Counted from the stretch's first letter, positions 50,594 through 60,470 are shown. The stretch is DNA of 64,000 nucleotides from Naasia sp. (GCF_025465545.1 NZ_JAODMK010000022.1:1-64000), one strand, 5' to 3'. The notes: a model not told the origin generated them from the letters alone. Numbers and translations are program-made.

Positions 50594-51040
50594 GTGGCAG
50601 TGAACCCGGCGATCCAAGGACGCAGCTATCCGCAGACGCCCCCGTATCTGGTGGGCCGTGAGAAGGTCCGCGAGTTCGCCCGCGCCGTGCTCGCGACCGA
50701 CCGGGCGAGCCTCGACGTCGAGGCGGCACGCGCTGCCGGCTTCGCGGACCTGGTGGCCCCGCCGACGTTCGCCGTCGTCGTGCAGGAGCACAGCCTCACC
50801 CAGCTGCTCACGGACCCGGAGGCCGGCATCGACTTCACGCGCGTGGTGCACGGCGACCAGCGCTTCAGCTTCACCCGGCCGATCGTCGCCGGCGACGAGC
50901 TGACCGCCACGCTCACCGTGACGAGCGTCAAGTCGCTCGGCGGGCACTCCATGGTCACCGCATCGTCCGCGATCGTCGACTCGGCCGGGGCGCACGTCGT
51001 CACCGCCACCTCCACCCTCGTGGTGCGAGGCGACGAGTGA
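50594..51040 (+). CDS. (3R)-hydroxyacyl-ACP dehydratase subunit HadA-like (FAS1-like MaoC domain)
   Basis: 148 residues of the hot-dog fold, matching the family of mycobacterial HadA (UPF0336). PPYLVGREKVREFARAVLAT and LVAPPTFAVVVQEHSLTQLL and RVVHGDQRFSFTRPIVAGDE are typical. The subunit lacks the catalytic pair and binds substrate next to HadB, encoded immediately downstream with a 4-bp overlap. TAGACT (50582-50587) ends 6 nt before the GTG, so it is leaderless. Confidence 0.88.
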   Translation: MAVNPAIQGRSYPQTPPYLVGREKVREFARAVLATDRASLDVEAARAAGFADLVAPPTFAVVVQEHSLTQLLTDPEAGIDFTRVVHGDQRFSFTRPIVAGDELTATLTVTSVKSLGGHSMVTASSAIVDSAGAHVVTATSTLVVRGDE

Positions 51041-51456
51041 GCGCGCTCGAGGGCCTCGCCGTGGGCGACATCGTGGCGGAGCGCGAGATCGTGCTGACCC
51101 GCGACTCGCTCGTCCGCTACGCCGGTGCCTCCGGCGACTTCAACCCCATCCACTACCGCGACGACGCGGCCGCATCGGTGGGGCTTCCCGGCGTACTCGC
51201 CCACGGCATGCTGACGATGGGCGCGGCCGTGCAGCCCGTCGTCGATTGGGCGGGCGGAGCCGGGCGGGTGCGGGACTACCAGGTGCGCTTCACCCGGCCC
51301 GTTGTCGTGTCGCCCGAGGACGGCGCGCTGCTCGCGGTGTCGGCGAAGGTCGGCGCCATCGACCGGGAGGCGCGAACCGCGCGCATCGACCTGACGGTCC
51401 GGTTCGGGGGCGACACCGTCCTGGGCAAGGCCCAGGTCGTGGTCGCGCTCGACTGA
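51037..51456 (+). CDS. MaoC-family hydratase, HadB-like
   Basis: 139 residues. The hydratase-2 motif YAGASGDFNPIHYRDDAAAS carries the catalytic Asp and His; VLAHGMLTMG follows. It probably dehydrates 3-hydroxyacyl-ACP with the HadA-like subunit. GTG at 51037 overlaps the upstream stop by 4 bp; murB starts 1 bp after its stop. Confidence 0.9.
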   Translation: MSALEGLAVGDIVAEREIVLTRDSLVRYAGASGDFNPIHYRDDAAASVGLPGVLAHGMLTMGAAVQPVVDWAGGAGRVRDYQVRFTRPVVVSPEDGALLAVSAKVGAIDREARTARIDLTVRFGGDTVLGKAQVVVALD

Positions 51457-51457
51457 C

Positions 51458-52591
51458 ATGGTGGACCAGGACAGGGCCGGCTCTCCGCGGCAGTCGCTGG
51501 CGGCGCTGACCACCCTGAGAGTCGGGGGACCCGCGGCGCGAATCCTCGCGCCCGACACGACCGCCGAGCTCGTCGACGCCGCCCTCGGCATCTGGGGCGA
51601 GGTGGACGAGTGGATCGTCCTCGGCGGCGGATCGAACGTCGTCGTCGCCGATGAGGGCTTCGACGGCACCGTGCTGCGGACCGCCGTCCGGGGGATCGCG
51701 GAGGTGCCCGGTTCTGCGCCGGGACGGGTGCGCCTCCGGGTCGAGGCGGGGACGCCGTGGGACGACCTGGTCGCCTACACCGTCGAGCGCGGGCTCGCCG
51801 GCATCGAGGCGCTGTCGGGGATCCCCGGATCGACCGGCGCCGCGCCCATCCAGAACATCGGCGCCTACGGACAGGAGGTCGGGGCGACTCTCGTGGCCGT
51901 GGACTTCCTCGACTATCTCAGCGGCGCTCACGAGCGCCTCGCCGCAGGCGAGCTGGAGCTCGGCTACCGCACATCCGTGTTCAAGCGCGGCAGGCAGGGG
52001 ATCGTGACAGCGGCCGAGTTCGAACTCGTCGCGGGGGGCCTCGGCGCTCCCGTCGCGTACACCCAGCTGGCGCGCTCCCTCGAGGTGGCGATCGGCGATC
52101 GGGTGCCGGTGCTCGACGTGCGGGAGGCCGTGCTCGAGCTGCGGCGGAGCAAGGGCATGGTGCTCGACGAGGCGGACCCGGATTCGCGCAGCGCCGGCTC
52201 CTTCTTCACCAACCCCATCGTGAGCGAGCGATTCGCGCGGACGCTGCCGGATGCGGCTCCCCGCTGGCCGGTCCGGTCGGAGGACCCCGATCTCGTCCTG
52301 CCCCTCGGAGTCGACCTTCCCGCAGAGCTGCCCGAGCGCCTGCCCGGCGAGGCGCCCCAGGTGAAGCTCAGCGCAGCCTGGCTGATCGAGCACGCGGGAA
52401 TCACGCGGGGATTCGCCCTGCCGGGCTCGCGTGCCGGGATCTCCGGCAAGCACTCGCTGGCGATCGTCAACCGGGGAGGCGCGACGGCCGCCGAGGTGGT
52501 CGAGCTGGCGCGCTATGTGCAGGCGATGGTGCAGGGCGAGTTCGGGTTGCTGCTGCACCCGGAGCCCGTGCTCGTCGGCTTCAGCCTCTAG
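51458..52591 (+). CDS. murB: UDP-N-acetylenolpyruvoylglucosamine reductase
   Basis: 377 residues, type I MurB. FAD-binding TTLRVGGPAARILAPDTTAE, EWIVLGGGSNVVVADEGFDG, then GIEALSGIPGSTGAAPIQNIG, YRTSVFKRGRQGIVTAAEFE, the catalytic Ser in SAGSFFTNPIV and the end HSLAIVNRGGATAAEVVEL. It makes UDP-MurNAc for peptidoglycan. It shares an operon with hadAB; its 3' end overlaps the convergent response-regulator gene by 11 bp. Confidence 0.95.
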   Translation: MVDQDRAGSPRQSLAALTTLRVGGPAARILAPDTTAELVDAALGIWGEVDEWIVLGGGSNVVVADEGFDGTVLRTAVRGIAEVPGSAPGRVRLRVEAGTPWDDLVAYTVERGLAGIEALSGIPGSTGAAPIQNIGAYGQEVGATLVAVDFLDYLSGAHERLAAGELELGYRTSVFKRGRQGIVTAAEFELVAGGLGAPVAYTQLARSLEVAIGDRVPVLDVREAVLELRRSKGMVLDEADPDSRSAGSFFTNPIVSERFARTLPDAAPRWPVRSEDPDLVLPLGVDLPAELPERLPGEAPQVKLSAAWLIEHAGITRGFALPGSRAGISGKHSLAIVNRGGATAAEVVELARYVQAMVQGEFGLLLHPEPVLVGFSL

Positions 52592-53252
52592 GCAGCAGAC
52601 CCAGCTCGAGCGCGAGCGTCACCGCGCGGGTGCGATCGCTCACTTCGAGCTTCTCGAAGATGTGCAGCAGGTGCGTCTTTACGGTGGCCTCGCCGATGAA
52701 CAGCTCGCGGGCGATCTCCGGATTGCTGCTCCCGCGGGCCACGAGGGTCAGCACCTGCTGCTCGCGGGTCGAGAGCCGGACCGTGGGGCGGCGGTCGCGC
52801 CGGACCCGGCCGACCAGGGCGGCGGCGATGGAGGGTGCCAGCACGGTGTCGCCGGCGGCCACCGACAGCACCCCGGCGAGGATCTCCTCCCGCGGGGAGG
52901 CCTTGAGCAGATAGCCGCTCGCCCCCGCTGTGATGGCCTCCAGGATCTGGTCGTCGCTCTCGTAGGTGGTGAGCACGAGCACCCGGGTGGCGGCGCCGGC
53001 GGCCAGGATGCGCTCCGTCGCCGCCGCTCCGTCGAGGCGCGGCATCTGCAGGTCCATCAGCACGACGTCGGGACGAAGCTCCTCGGCCAGGCGCACCGCC
53101 TCCTCGCCGTCGGCCGCCTCGCCCACCACGGCGACGCGGTCGTCGCCGGCCAGCAGCGCGACGATGCCGTTGCGCACGATCGGGTGGTCGTCGGCGACCA
53201 GCACCCGCACCGGCTCCCGCACGGGCTTCGTCGAGGGGGTCTCGAGCGTCAT
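52581..53252 (-). CDS. NarL/LuxR-type response regulator
   Basis: 223 residues. Receiver domain: VLVADDHPIVRNGIVALLAG, phospho-Asp in PDVVLMDLQMPRLDG (about residue 64), Thr/Lys positions VLTTYESDD and YLLKASPREE. LuxR HTH: STREQQVLTLVARGSSNPEI then FIGEATVKTHLLHIFEKL. Its ATG overlaps the kinase stop by 4 bp; it is the last gene of a leftward ABC/two-component operon. Confidence 0.95.
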   Translation of the reverse strand: MTLETPSTKPVREPVRVLVADDHPIVRNGIVALLAGDDRVAVVGEAADGEEAVRLAEELRPDVVLMDLQMPRLDGAAATERILAAGAATRVLVLTTYESDDQILEAITAGASGYLLKASPREEILAGVLSVAAGDTVLAPSIAAALVGRVRRDRRPTVRLSTREQQVLTLVARGSSNPEIARELFIGEATVKTHLLHIFEKLEVSDRTRAVTLALELGLLPRG

Positions 53253-54436
53253 GGTGTCTCCTCCAGGGGAACGATCACGGTCAGTCGGGTGCCGCCGCCC
53301 GGGCGCGCGCCGAGCGCGACCGTGCCGCCGACGAGCCCCACCCGCTCACGCATCCCGGCGACGCCGAAGCCCGAGTTCGCGGCCGCGTTCTCCTCAGGGA
53401 GCCCGCGGCCGTCGTCCTCCACCGTGAGCGTCACCGCCGCGGCAGTCTCCTCGATCGCGAGCGAGGCGCTGGAGGCAGCCGAGTGCTTGCGGATGTTGGC
53501 GAGCCCCTCCTGCGCGCAGCGCAGCAGCACCACCTCCAGCTCGCGCGGCAGGTCGGCGTGCACGCGGGTGTCGACCAGCACGCCGGTCTCCCGCTGGAAC
53601 CGGGCTGCGAGGCGCTCCGTGGCCACCCGCAGCCCGCCCTCGACTCGGACCGACGCCGACGAGGCGAGCATGGCCCGAGCCTCGCCCAGCGCGTGCCGGG
53701 CGGTGTCCTCGATCAGCGCGAGATCGGTGAGGGTCGCCTCCGGGTCGCCGCCGCGTGCGGAGCGCTGGGCCCGCTCGGCGGCCATGACGAGGCCGGTGAG
53801 GCTCTGCGTGAGGGTGTCGTGCAGTTCTCGGGCGAGCCGTTCGCGCTCGGTGGCCACGCCGTGCTCCCGGTGCGCGGACGCGAGGCCGTCCTGGGCGGCG
53901 GTCAGGTCGTCGAGGAGGCGCGCCCGCTCCTCTCCCCAATGCGCGATGCGGCTGATCCAGCTGCCGAAGGCGATGCTGAACGTGAGCGAGATGGCGGCGA
54001 TCGCCGCCGCCGGAAGGAGCGCGGCCGGGAGCGGGCCGTAGGCGGGGATCAGCGCGAGCATGACCACCACGGCGACCGCGAAGTTGAGGAGGATGGCCTC
54101 CCGGGTGCTGTCCGACCGCGACCACACGAACGGGAAGAGGAGCGTCTGCAGCACCGCGAGATTGGGCTCGGCGAGGATCGCTGCGGCGGTGGCGGCGAGG
54201 AGCAGCGCGGTGAAGCCGAGACCGATGCGCCGGTCGTCGAAGGAGCGCCAGCCGAAGGTGAACCAGAGCAGCGGATAGGCGGCCACCCCGGCCAGTGCGA
54301 GGGCCAGGGAGGATCCGGGACTCGCGAATACGAGGGCGAGCAGCAGGCCGACGAGGGGCACCCCGCCGAAGGCGAGGTGCCACCACCGGAGGGACCGCGA
54401 GAGGACGTGGCTCTCGCCGGCACGGACCGCCGTCAT
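53249..54436 (-). CDS. DesK-type sensor histidine kinase
   Basis: 395 residues. Five or six membrane segments fill residues 20-165 with little outside, so it is an intramembrane-sensing kinase. HisKA_3 dimerisation: RERLARELHDTLTQSLTGLV with phospho-His about 210. ATP-binding: EVVLLRCAQEGLANIRKHSA, DDGRGLPEENAAANSGFGVA and GGTRLTVIVPLE. ATG at 54436 overlaps the permease stop. It phosphorylates the adjacent NarL-type regulator. Confidence 0.93.
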   Translation of the reverse strand: MTAVRAGESHVLSRSLRWWHLAFGGVPLVGLLLALVFASPGSSLALALAGVAAYPLLWFTFGWRSFDDRRIGLGFTALLLAATAAAILAEPNLAVLQTLLFPFVWSRSDSTREAILLNFAVAVVVMLALIPAYGPLPAALLPAAAIAAISLTFSIAFGSWISRIAHWGEERARLLDDLTAAQDGLASAHREHGVATERERLARELHDTLTQSLTGLVMAAERAQRSARGGDPEATLTDLALIEDTARHALGEARAMLASSASVRVEGGLRVATERLAARFQRETGVLVDTRVHADLPRELEVVLLRCAQEGLANIRKHSAASSASLAIEETAAAVTLTVEDDGRGLPEENAAANSGFGVAGMRERVGLVGGTVALGARPGGGTRLTVIVPLEETP

Positions 54437-55302
54437 GTGTCCTTCCGGATCCAGCGGAAGGCGAGCCGGCTGCCGAGGACGCCGAGGACGAGCCAGACGC
54501 CGAGCACGAGGGCCGTCGTCCCGAGGTCCCAGGAACCGCCCTGCTCCGTGGCGGAGAACGAGTCGGGCAGGAACACGGAGCGCATGCCCTGCGCCATCCA
54601 CTTCAGCGGAAGCACCGACGCGGCGTTCTGCAGCCACTCGGGAAGCGACGCGAACGTCACGTAGACGCCCGACACGAACTGGAGCACCAGCGTGATCGGG
54701 ATGATCACCGCCGTTGCGCTCTTGCCCGACCGGGGCAGGCCCGACAGGGCGATCCCGAGCACCGCGGAGGTGCCGATGCCGAGCAGGTACACCCACGCGA
54801 AGGTCAGCCAGCGGCTCGGCTCGGTCGGCAGCGGGACCTGGAACACGACGGCGGCCACCGTGAGGAGCAGGGCGAGCTGCAGGAGGGAGGTCACGAGCAC
54901 CTGCCCGAGCTTGCCGAGGAAATAGGAGATCACCGGCAGCGGCGAGCCGGCCAGGCGCTTGAGGGTGCCGTCGCCGCGCTCCATGGCGATGTCCACCGCG
55001 AGGTTCTGCACTCCCGAGAGGAGCAGCCCGGCGGCGACCATCCCGGGCAGGTATGCATGCGCCATGGAGATCGGATCCTGGTCGCCGCGGATCCCGCCCG
55101 CCATCTGGCCGTCGCTGAAGGCGACCGAGAAGATCGCGAGCATCACGACGGGGAAGAGGAAGGTGAAGAACACCGAGTCGCCCTGGCGGAAGTAGAGGCG
55201 GACCTCGTAGGCCGCTCTGATCGTGCCGAGGCGCAGCATCCGGGCCAGGGGAGCCGGCTCGCCGGGACGGGCGGGGGCAGGCGTCGTCGTCGTGCTGGTC
55301 AT
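54433..55302 (-). CDS. ABC-2 type transporter permease
   Basis: 289 residues with six membrane segments and the ABC-2 pattern (RLYFRQGDSVFFTFLFPVVM, MERGDGTLKRLAGSPLPVIS, SGVYVTFASLPEWLQNAASV, LPLKWMAQGMRSVFLPDSFS). ATG at 55302 overlaps the ATPase stop. It probably exports an antimicrobial, lipid or other hydrophobic compound and is coupled to the downstream sensor. Confidence 0.9.
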   Translation of the reverse strand: MTSTTTTPAPARPGEPAPLARMLRLGTIRAAYEVRLYFRQGDSVFFTFLFPVVMLAIFSVAFSDGQMAGGIRGDQDPISMAHAYLPGMVAAGLLLSGVQNLAVDIAMERGDGTLKRLAGSPLPVISYFLGKLGQVLVTSLLQLALLLTVAAVVFQVPLPTEPSRWLTFAWVYLLGIGTSAVLGIALSGLPRSGKSATAVIIPITLVLQFVSGVYVTFASLPEWLQNAASVLPLKWMAQGMRSVFLPDSFSATEQGGSWDLGTTALVLGVWLVLGVLGSRLAFRWIRKDT

Positions 55303-56192
55303 GCGAGCCCCTCCTGGGCTGCGGCGGTGCGGAGGAGGGACGCGCTCGCGACGAGCTCCAGGTAGATGTCCTCGAGTGACGGCGCGCCGACCTCGAGTCC
55401 CTCCGGCTCGCCGCCGAGGCGCGAGACGAGCGTGCCGACGAGCTCTGCGGGAGTCGCGGTGCGGACCTCCCGGCGCTCGCCCCGCTCCCGCCAGCGCACG
55501 AAGGGCGTGCGCTGCTCGGGCGTTCCGAGGGAGCTGACCGGTCCCAGCGCGCTGATGCGGCCGCCGGTGAGCACGGCGGCGCGGTCGCTCAACTGGGCGG
55601 CCTCGTCGAGATAGTGGGTGGTGAGCAGGATCGTGGTGCCCTCCCCCTTGAGCGACCGAATGAGATCCCAGAATCGGCGCCGAGCCTCCGGGTCGAAGCC
55701 GGTGGTCGGCTCGTCGAGGAACAGCAGCTCGGGTCGGCCGACGATCCCGAGGGCGACGTCCACGCGGCGGCGCTGGCCTCCGGAGAGCGACCGGATGCGC
55801 GCCCGCGCCTTGTCCTGCAGGCCGACCGCCTCGAGCACCTCGTCGACGTCTCGCGGCCGGGGGTAGAAGCTCGCGAAGTGGGCGACCTGCTCGCGGACCG
55901 TGGCGCTGCCCTGCTCGCCGGAGCTCTGCAGCACGATGCCGATGCGCGCCTTCCAGTCGAGGTCGCCGTTCCGGGGGTCGATGCCGAGCACCTCGACCTG
56001 GCCCGCGGACCGGTCTCGGTAGCCCTCGAGGATCTCGATCGTCGTGGACTTGCCGGCGCCGTTCGGGCCGAGAAGGGCGAAGATCTCGCCCGGGAGGATG
56101 TCGAAGTCGACCCCGTCGACCGCCGTCCGGGTGCCGTAGGTCTTGCCGAGGCCGCGCACCCGCACGACCGGCTGGGAACCGATTCCGCTCAT
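55299..56192 (-). CDS. ABC transporter ATP-binding protein
   Basis: 297 residues. Walker A FALLGPNGAGKSTTIEIL near 37, signature IRSLSGGQRRRVDVALGIVG, Walker B LLFLDEPTTGFDPEARR, switch ILLTTHYLDEAAQL. C-terminal extension as in DrrA-type ATPases. It is the first gene of the four-gene operon ATPase, permease, kinase, regulator, each overlapping the next by 4 bp. Confidence 0.93.
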   Translation of the reverse strand: MSGIGSQPVVRVRGLGKTYGTRTAVDGVDFDILPGEIFALLGPNGAGKSTTIEILEGYRDRSAGQVEVLGIDPRNGDLDWKARIGIVLQSSGEQGSATVREQVAHFASFYPRPRDVDEVLEAVGLQDKARARIRSLSGGQRRRVDVALGIVGRPELLFLDEPTTGFDPEARRRFWDLIRSLKGEGTTILLTTHYLDEAAQLSDRAAVLTGGRISALGPVSSLGTPEQRTPFVRWRERGERREVRTATPAELVGTLVSRLGGEPEGLEVGAPSLEDIYLELVASASLLRTAAAQEGLA

Positions 56193-56292
56193 GCCCTAAC
56201 TCTGGCGGCGCGTGCCCTGCCCGCACAGAGCCCGGGCGACGTAGTCCGGGTCCACCGACCGGTGGACCCCGCCCACCCGTCGACATTCCCTG

Positions 56293-56350
56293 GTGCCCGT
56301 TCCGGCGGGAAGTGACCCTTGTTGCGGGCACTTCGCGCCGGAACGGGCAC
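56293..56350. repeat. Palindromic intergenic element, family C copy 1
   Basis: 22-bp arms (56293-56314 and 56329-56350) with one mismatch; core GTGCCCGTTCCGGCG. It begins directly after the aminotransferase stop (leftward, ending at 56351), so it is placed to terminate that gene. A related element is at 60607-60664. Confidence 0.75.
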
Positions 56351-57574
56351 TCAGGAGAAGAGGCGCTGGATGCGCTGGATGCCTTCGAGGAGCGCGTCGT
56401 CGCCGAGGGCGTAGGAGAAGCGCAAGTAGCCGCTCGGTCCGAACGCCTCGCCGGGCACGGCCGCGACCTCCGCCTGCTCGAGGATCAGGTCGGCCAGCTC
56501 GAGGGACGTCGTGGGCGTGCTGCCGTTCCAGTTCCGGCCGAGCAGGCCGGTCACGTCCGGATACACGTAGAAGGCGCCCTCGGGGGTCGGCGTGACCATC
56601 CCGTCGATGGCGTTCAGCTCCGCCACGATCCGCCGCCGGCGGCGATCGAACGCCTGCCGCATCGCCTCCACCTCGTCCTGAGGGCCGGTGAGGGCGGCGA
56701 TGGCGGCGCGCTGCGAGATGTTCGACACGTTGGAGCTGAGATGCGACTGCAGGTTGGTGGCCGCCGTGATCGCGTCGGCCGGGCCCAGCATCCAGCCGAG
56801 CCGCCAGCCGGTCATCGCGTAGGACTTGGCGACGCCGTTGACGAGCAGGGTGCGGTCCGCCAGGGACGGCACGGCGGCGACGATCGACACCGCGGCGTGC
56901 GGCACCTCGCCCTCCGCGAGGCCTTCCGGGTACACGAGGTTCTGATAGATCTCGTCCGCGATGACCCAGAGCCCCTTCTCGTCGGCCCACTCCCCGATCG
57001 CCCGGGTCTCCTCGAGCGTGTAGACCGCACCCGTCGGGTTGGAGGGGGACACGAACAGCAGCACCTTGGACCGGGGCGTGTAGGCGGCCTCGAGCTGCTC
57101 GACGGTGACCTTGTAGTCCTGGTCCGCTCCGGCGAACACCTCGACGGGCACGCCGCCGGCCAGCTTCACGACCTCGGGGTAGGTGGTCCAGTACGGCGCG
57201 GGCATCAGCACCTCGTCGCCGTCGCCCACGATCGTCGCGAACGACTGGTAGACGCCCTGCTTGCCGCCGTTGGTGACGATGACCTGGGCGGGGGAGATCT
57301 CCAGGCCGCTGTCCCGCAGCGTCTTGGCGGCGATCGCCTCACGCAGCTCCGGCAGGCCCGCGGCCGCGGTGTAGCGGTGGTTGCGCGGGTCCCGGACGGC
57401 CTTCGCGGCGGCCTCCACGATGAACCCGGGGGTGGGGAAGTCCGGCTCTCCCGCGGCGTAGCTGATCACCGGGCGGCCCTCCGCCTGGAGCGCCTTCGCC
57501 TTGGCATCGACCTTGAGCGTCGCAGAGCCGCTGATCGCGGCGATCCGGGGCGAGATGCGGGGGGAGGCGGCCAT
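56351..57574 (-). CDS. Pyridoxal-phosphate aminotransferase, aspartate aminotransferase-like
   Basis: 407 residues, fold-type I class [19 protein letters not shown] and [20 protein letters not shown] (substrate/PLP Asn), [17 protein letters not shown]-Lys in [20 protein letters not shown] and C-terminal Arg in [10 protein letters not shown]. The AspC-type of actinobacteria transaminates aspartate or related acids. TAGTGT (minus, 57582-57587) ends 7 nt before the ATG at 57574, so it is probably leaderless. Confidence 0.92.
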   Translation of the reverse strand: MAASPRISPRIAAISGSATLKVDAKAKALQAEGRPVISYAAGEPDFPTPGFIVEAAAKAVRDPRNHRYTAAAGLPELREAIAAKTLRDSGLEISPAQVIVTNGGKQGVYQSFATIVGDGDEVLMPAPYWTTYPEVVKLAGGVPVEVFAGADQDYKVTVEQLEAAYTPRSKVLLFVSPSNPTGAVYTLEETRAIGEWADEKGLWVIADEIYQNLVYPEGLAEGEVPHAAVSIVAAVPSLADRTLLVNGVAKSYAMTGWRLGWMLGPADAITAATNLQSHLSSNVSNISQRAAIAALTGPQDEVEAMRQAFDRRRRRIVAELNAIDGMVTPTPEGAFYVYPDVTGLLGRNWNGSTPTTSLELADLILEQAEVAAVPGEAFGPSGYLRFSYALGDDALLEGIQRIQRLFS

Positions 57575-57744
57575 GCCTGCAACACTATCCGCGAGGGCCG
57601 GGAGCCGGAGGCGCCCCCTGGTGGGTCCGGTGCCCGCCGGTGATAGACTGGGTTGCACTGGTTGGAAGATGCCAGGCCTCGCCGCGCCTCTCAGCGCCAC
57701 CTCGGTCCTCTCGGGACGTGGCGAAGCCATGTCGACTTCCCTCT

Positions 57745-57817
57745 AGGGCGGTGGCTCAATTGGTAGAGCAGCGGTCTCCAAAACCGCAGGTTGCAGGTTC
57801 GAGTCCTGTCCGCCCTG
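57745..57817 (+). tRNA. tRNA-Trp (anticodon CCA)
   Basis: 73 nt. Acceptor arms AGGGCGG and CCGCCCT pair fully; anticodon loop CTCCAAA carries CCA; T-loop TTCGAGT; discriminator G. TAGACT at 57644-57649 is a -10 candidate for a transcript running into secE. The order tRNA-Trp, secE, nusG, rplK, rplA is conserved. Confidence 0.97.
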
Positions 57818-57915
57818 CAGCCGTCCACACACCCGTGCGGATGGCCACGGATTCCACTCCTCCCGGGGCGGGATCGGGCACGGACAACGAGCCGGGCGAC
57901 TGACAAGGAGTTCTT

Positions 57916-58197
57916 GTGGCGCGAAAGGTTCTCGACGAGCCGAGTGAGGACGTCGTAGCCGTTGCGAGGCAGGAGCGGCAGGCCAGGCGGTCGCCGTTCG
58001 CACGCATCGCGCTCTTCATCCGTCAGGTCCTCGGCGAGCTGAAGAAGGTGGTGACCCCCACCCGGCGCGAGCTGCTCGGGTTCACCGCAGTGGTCCTGGT
58101 GTTCGTCATCGTGATGATGGCGGTCGTCGGAGCCCTCGACTATGTGTTCAGTGCCATCGTGATCTTCGTCTTCGGAGATCCGGCGGTCTCGAGCTAG
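57916..58197 (+). CDS. secE: Preprotein translocase subunit SecE
   Basis: 93 residues. A charged N-terminal part, the amphipathic helix [20 protein letters not shown], then one membrane segment [20 protein letters not shown]. It stabilises SecY in the translocon. GTG at 57916 has AAGGAG about 6 nt upstream. Confidence 0.95.
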   Translation: MARKVLDEPSEDVVAVARQERQARRSPFARIALFIRQVLGELKKVVTPTRRELLGFTAVVLVFVIVMMAVVGALDYVFSAIVIFVFGDPAVSS

Positions 58198-58247
58198 AGA
58201 TTTCCGTCCGCCCCGAGCGGACGGTGAGAGAAAGAGCAGTCAAAACA

Positions 58248-59219
58248 GTGTCTGACACCAATCGCGACCACCGCGGCGACATCGATCTGATCCCCGCGGC
58301 CGAGCAGGACTCCGAAGTCGGCGATGTGCAGGAGGGCGACGACCTCGGCCTCGGCGAGCGCCGTGGCGGAGCCGAGGGCCCCGGTGACATCCACCTCGTG
58401 ACCGATGACGAGGAAGAGACGAACCTCGCGGAGGCGCTCGAGGCCGTCGAGGAGGCCGCGGACCCCGAGGCGGACGCCCTCGTCGACGAGGCCCTCGAGG
58501 TGCACACCCTCGACGAGGCGGAGGCGGCCGAGGCGGCCACCGACGACGAGGCACTCGAGGCCGTCGAGGCGGCGCCCGACGCCGACGCCGACGAGGCGGA
58601 GCTCGACCCCTACGAGCAGTTCCGCAAGGAGCTCCGCGCCAAGTTCGGGAAGTGGTACGTCATCCACTCCTACGCCGGCTTCGAGAAGCGGGTGAAGCAG
58701 AACATCGAGCAGCGCAAGGGCAGCCTCGGCCAGGAGGATGCCGTCTTCGAGGTCCAGGTCCCGATGGAGGACGTGGTCGAGATCAAGAACGGCCAGCGCA
58801 AGCTCGTCAACCGCGTGCGGATCCCCGGCTACGTGCTCGTCCGGATGGACCTCAACGAGGACTCGTGGTCCGTCGTCCGGCACACGCCCGGCGTCACGGG
58901 CTTCGTCGGCAACTCGCACAACCCCACCCCGCTGCGCTTCGAAGAGGCGTTCAACATGCTGAAGAGCACGGTGCAGGTCGCCGAGGCGCCGACCAAGGCA
59001 ACCGGCGGTCGCGGCTCGGCGACACAGTCCCGGGCCATCCCGGCCGAGGTCGACTTCGAGGTCGGCGAGACGATCACCATCAAGGAAGGCTCGTTCGCGG
59101 GCCTGCCCGGCACGATCAGCGAGATCAAGCCCGAGAGCGGCAAGCTCACGGTCCTCGTCTCCCTGTTCGAGCGCGAGACCCCGGTCGAGCTCAGCTTCGA
59201 CCAGGTCACCAAGCTCTAG
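58248..59219 (+). CDS. nusG: Transcription termination/antitermination protein NusG
   Basis: 323 residues. Residues 1-130 are an acidic, repetitive Glu/Asp/Ala extension ([20 protein letters not shown]). The NGN domain starts [20 protein letters not shown] and includes [20 protein letters not shown]; the KOW domain is [20 protein letters not shown] near 280. It binds RNA polymerase and couples it to ribosome or Rho. GTG at 58248 is the likely start; the frame runs back to 58224. Confidence 0.96.
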   Translation: MSDTNRDHRGDIDLIPAAEQDSEVGDVQEGDDLGLGERRGGAEGPGDIHLVTDDEEETNLAEALEAVEEAADPEADALVDEALEVHTLDEAEAAEAATDDEALEAVEAAPDADADEAELDPYEQFRKELRAKFGKWYVIHSYAGFEKRVKQNIEQRKGSLGQEDAVFEVQVPMEDVVEIKNGQRKLVNRVRIPGYVLVRMDLNEDSWSVVRHTPGVTGFVGNSHNPTPLRFEEAFNMLKSTVQVAEAPTKATGGRGSATQSRAIPAEVDFEVGETITIKEGSFAGLPGTISEIKPESGKLTVLVSLFERETPVELSFDQVTKL

Positions 59220-59319
59220 CAGCGCTCGGCGCGATCCGCGCAGACCACCGCGCCCCGGACCGACCGGGGAGGCGGGAGAGCGGCCCAGGCCGCTCGAATC
59301 GAAAGGGAAGAAACAACAC

Positions 59320-59748
59320 ATGGCACGTCAGAAGAAGGTCACGGGGCTCATCAAGCTCCAGATCAAGGCTGGCGCCGCGAACCCCGCCCCGCCCATCGGG
59401 CCGGCGCTGGGTCAGCACGGCGTCAACATCATGGAGTTCTGCAAGGCGTACAACGCGGCCACCGAGGCGCAGCGCGGCAACGTCATCCCGGTGGAGATCA
59501 CCGTCTACGAGGACCGTTCCTTCACGTTCATCCTGAAGACGCCGCCGGCAGCGGAGCTCATCAAGAAGGCCGCGGGCGTCACCAAGGGCTCGTCCACGCC
59601 GCACACCGTCAAGGTCGCGAGGCTCACCAAGGACCAGGTCCGGGAGATCGCGCAGCAGAAGCAGCCCGATCTCAACGCGAACGACCTGGAGGCGGCGGCC
59701 AAGATCATCGCCGGCACCGCTCGTTCCATGGGCATCACGGTCGAATAG
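59320..59748 (+). CDS. rplK: 50S ribosomal protein L11
   Basis: 142 residues. [40 protein letters not shown] spans the N-terminal domain (first part [20 protein letters not shown]); the RNA-binding C-terminal part ends [14 protein letters not shown]. It forms the GTPase-associated centre with 23S rRNA. rplA follows after 12 bp. Confidence 0.97.
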   Translation: MARQKKVTGLIKLQIKAGAANPAPPIGPALGQHGVNIMEFCKAYNAATEAQRGNVIPVEITVYEDRSFTFILKTPPAAELIKKAAGVTKGSSTPHTVKVARLTKDQVREIAQQKQPDLNANDLEAAAKIIAGTARSMGITVE

Positions 59749-59760
59749 GCGGAGAGAACA

Positions 59761-60450
59761 ATGGCACAGAAGTCCAAGGCATACCGCGCCGCCGCCGAGA
59801 AGATCGAGGCAGGCCGTTTCTACACTCCCAATGAGGCCGTAGGCCTCGCGAAGGAGACCGGGTCGGCGAAGTTCGACTCGACGGTCGAGGTCGCGCTCAA
59901 GCTCGGCGTCGACCCCCGCAAGGCGGACCAGATGGTCCGTGGTACCGTCATCCTCCCCCACGGCACGGGCAAGACCGCCCGCGTCATCGTCTTTGCGACG
60001 GGAGCGGCCGCCGAGGCCGCGATCGCCGCAGGCGCGGACGAGGTCGGCGGCGACGAGCTCATCGAGCGGGTGGCCGGCGGCTACACCGACTTCGATGCTG
60101 CGGTCGCCACCCCGGAGATGATGGGCAAGGTCGGTCGTCTCGGCCGCGTCCTCGGCCCCCGTGGCCTCATGCCCAATCCGAAGACGGGGACCGTGACGCC
60201 GGATGCGGCGAAGGCCGTGTCCGACATCAAGGGCGGCAAGATCGAGTTCCGCACCGACAAGCACGCCAACGTCCACTTCGTGGTCGGCAAGGCGGGCTTC
60301 AGCGCGGACCAGCTCAACGAGAACCTGACCGCGGCCCTCGACGAGGTGCAGCGGCTCAAGCCGTCGTCCTCGAAGGGCCGCTACATCCAGAAGGGTGCCG
60401 TGTCGACCACGTTCGGCCCCGGCATCCCGCTGGACGTCAACGCCCTCTAG
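59761..60450 (+). CDS. rplA: 50S ribosomal protein L1
   Basis: 229 residues. [40 protein letters not shown] and [20 protein letters not shown] are diagnostic. L1 binds 23S rRNA at the stalk and often represses its own operon. A hairpin of family A follows 20 bp after the stop. Confidence 0.97.
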   Translation: MAQKSKAYRAAAEKIEAGRFYTPNEAVGLAKETGSAKFDSTVEVALKLGVDPRKADQMVRGTVILPHGTGKTARVIVFATGAAAEAAIAAGADEVGGDELIERVAGGYTDFDAAVATPEMMGKVGRLGRVLGPRGLMPNPKTGTVTPDAAKAVSDIKGGKIEFRTDKHANVHFVVGKAGFSADQLNENLTAALDEVQRLKPSSSKGRYIQKGAVSTTFGPGIPLDVNAL

Positions 60451-60470
60451 GCACTGCGCTCCGCACGCCG

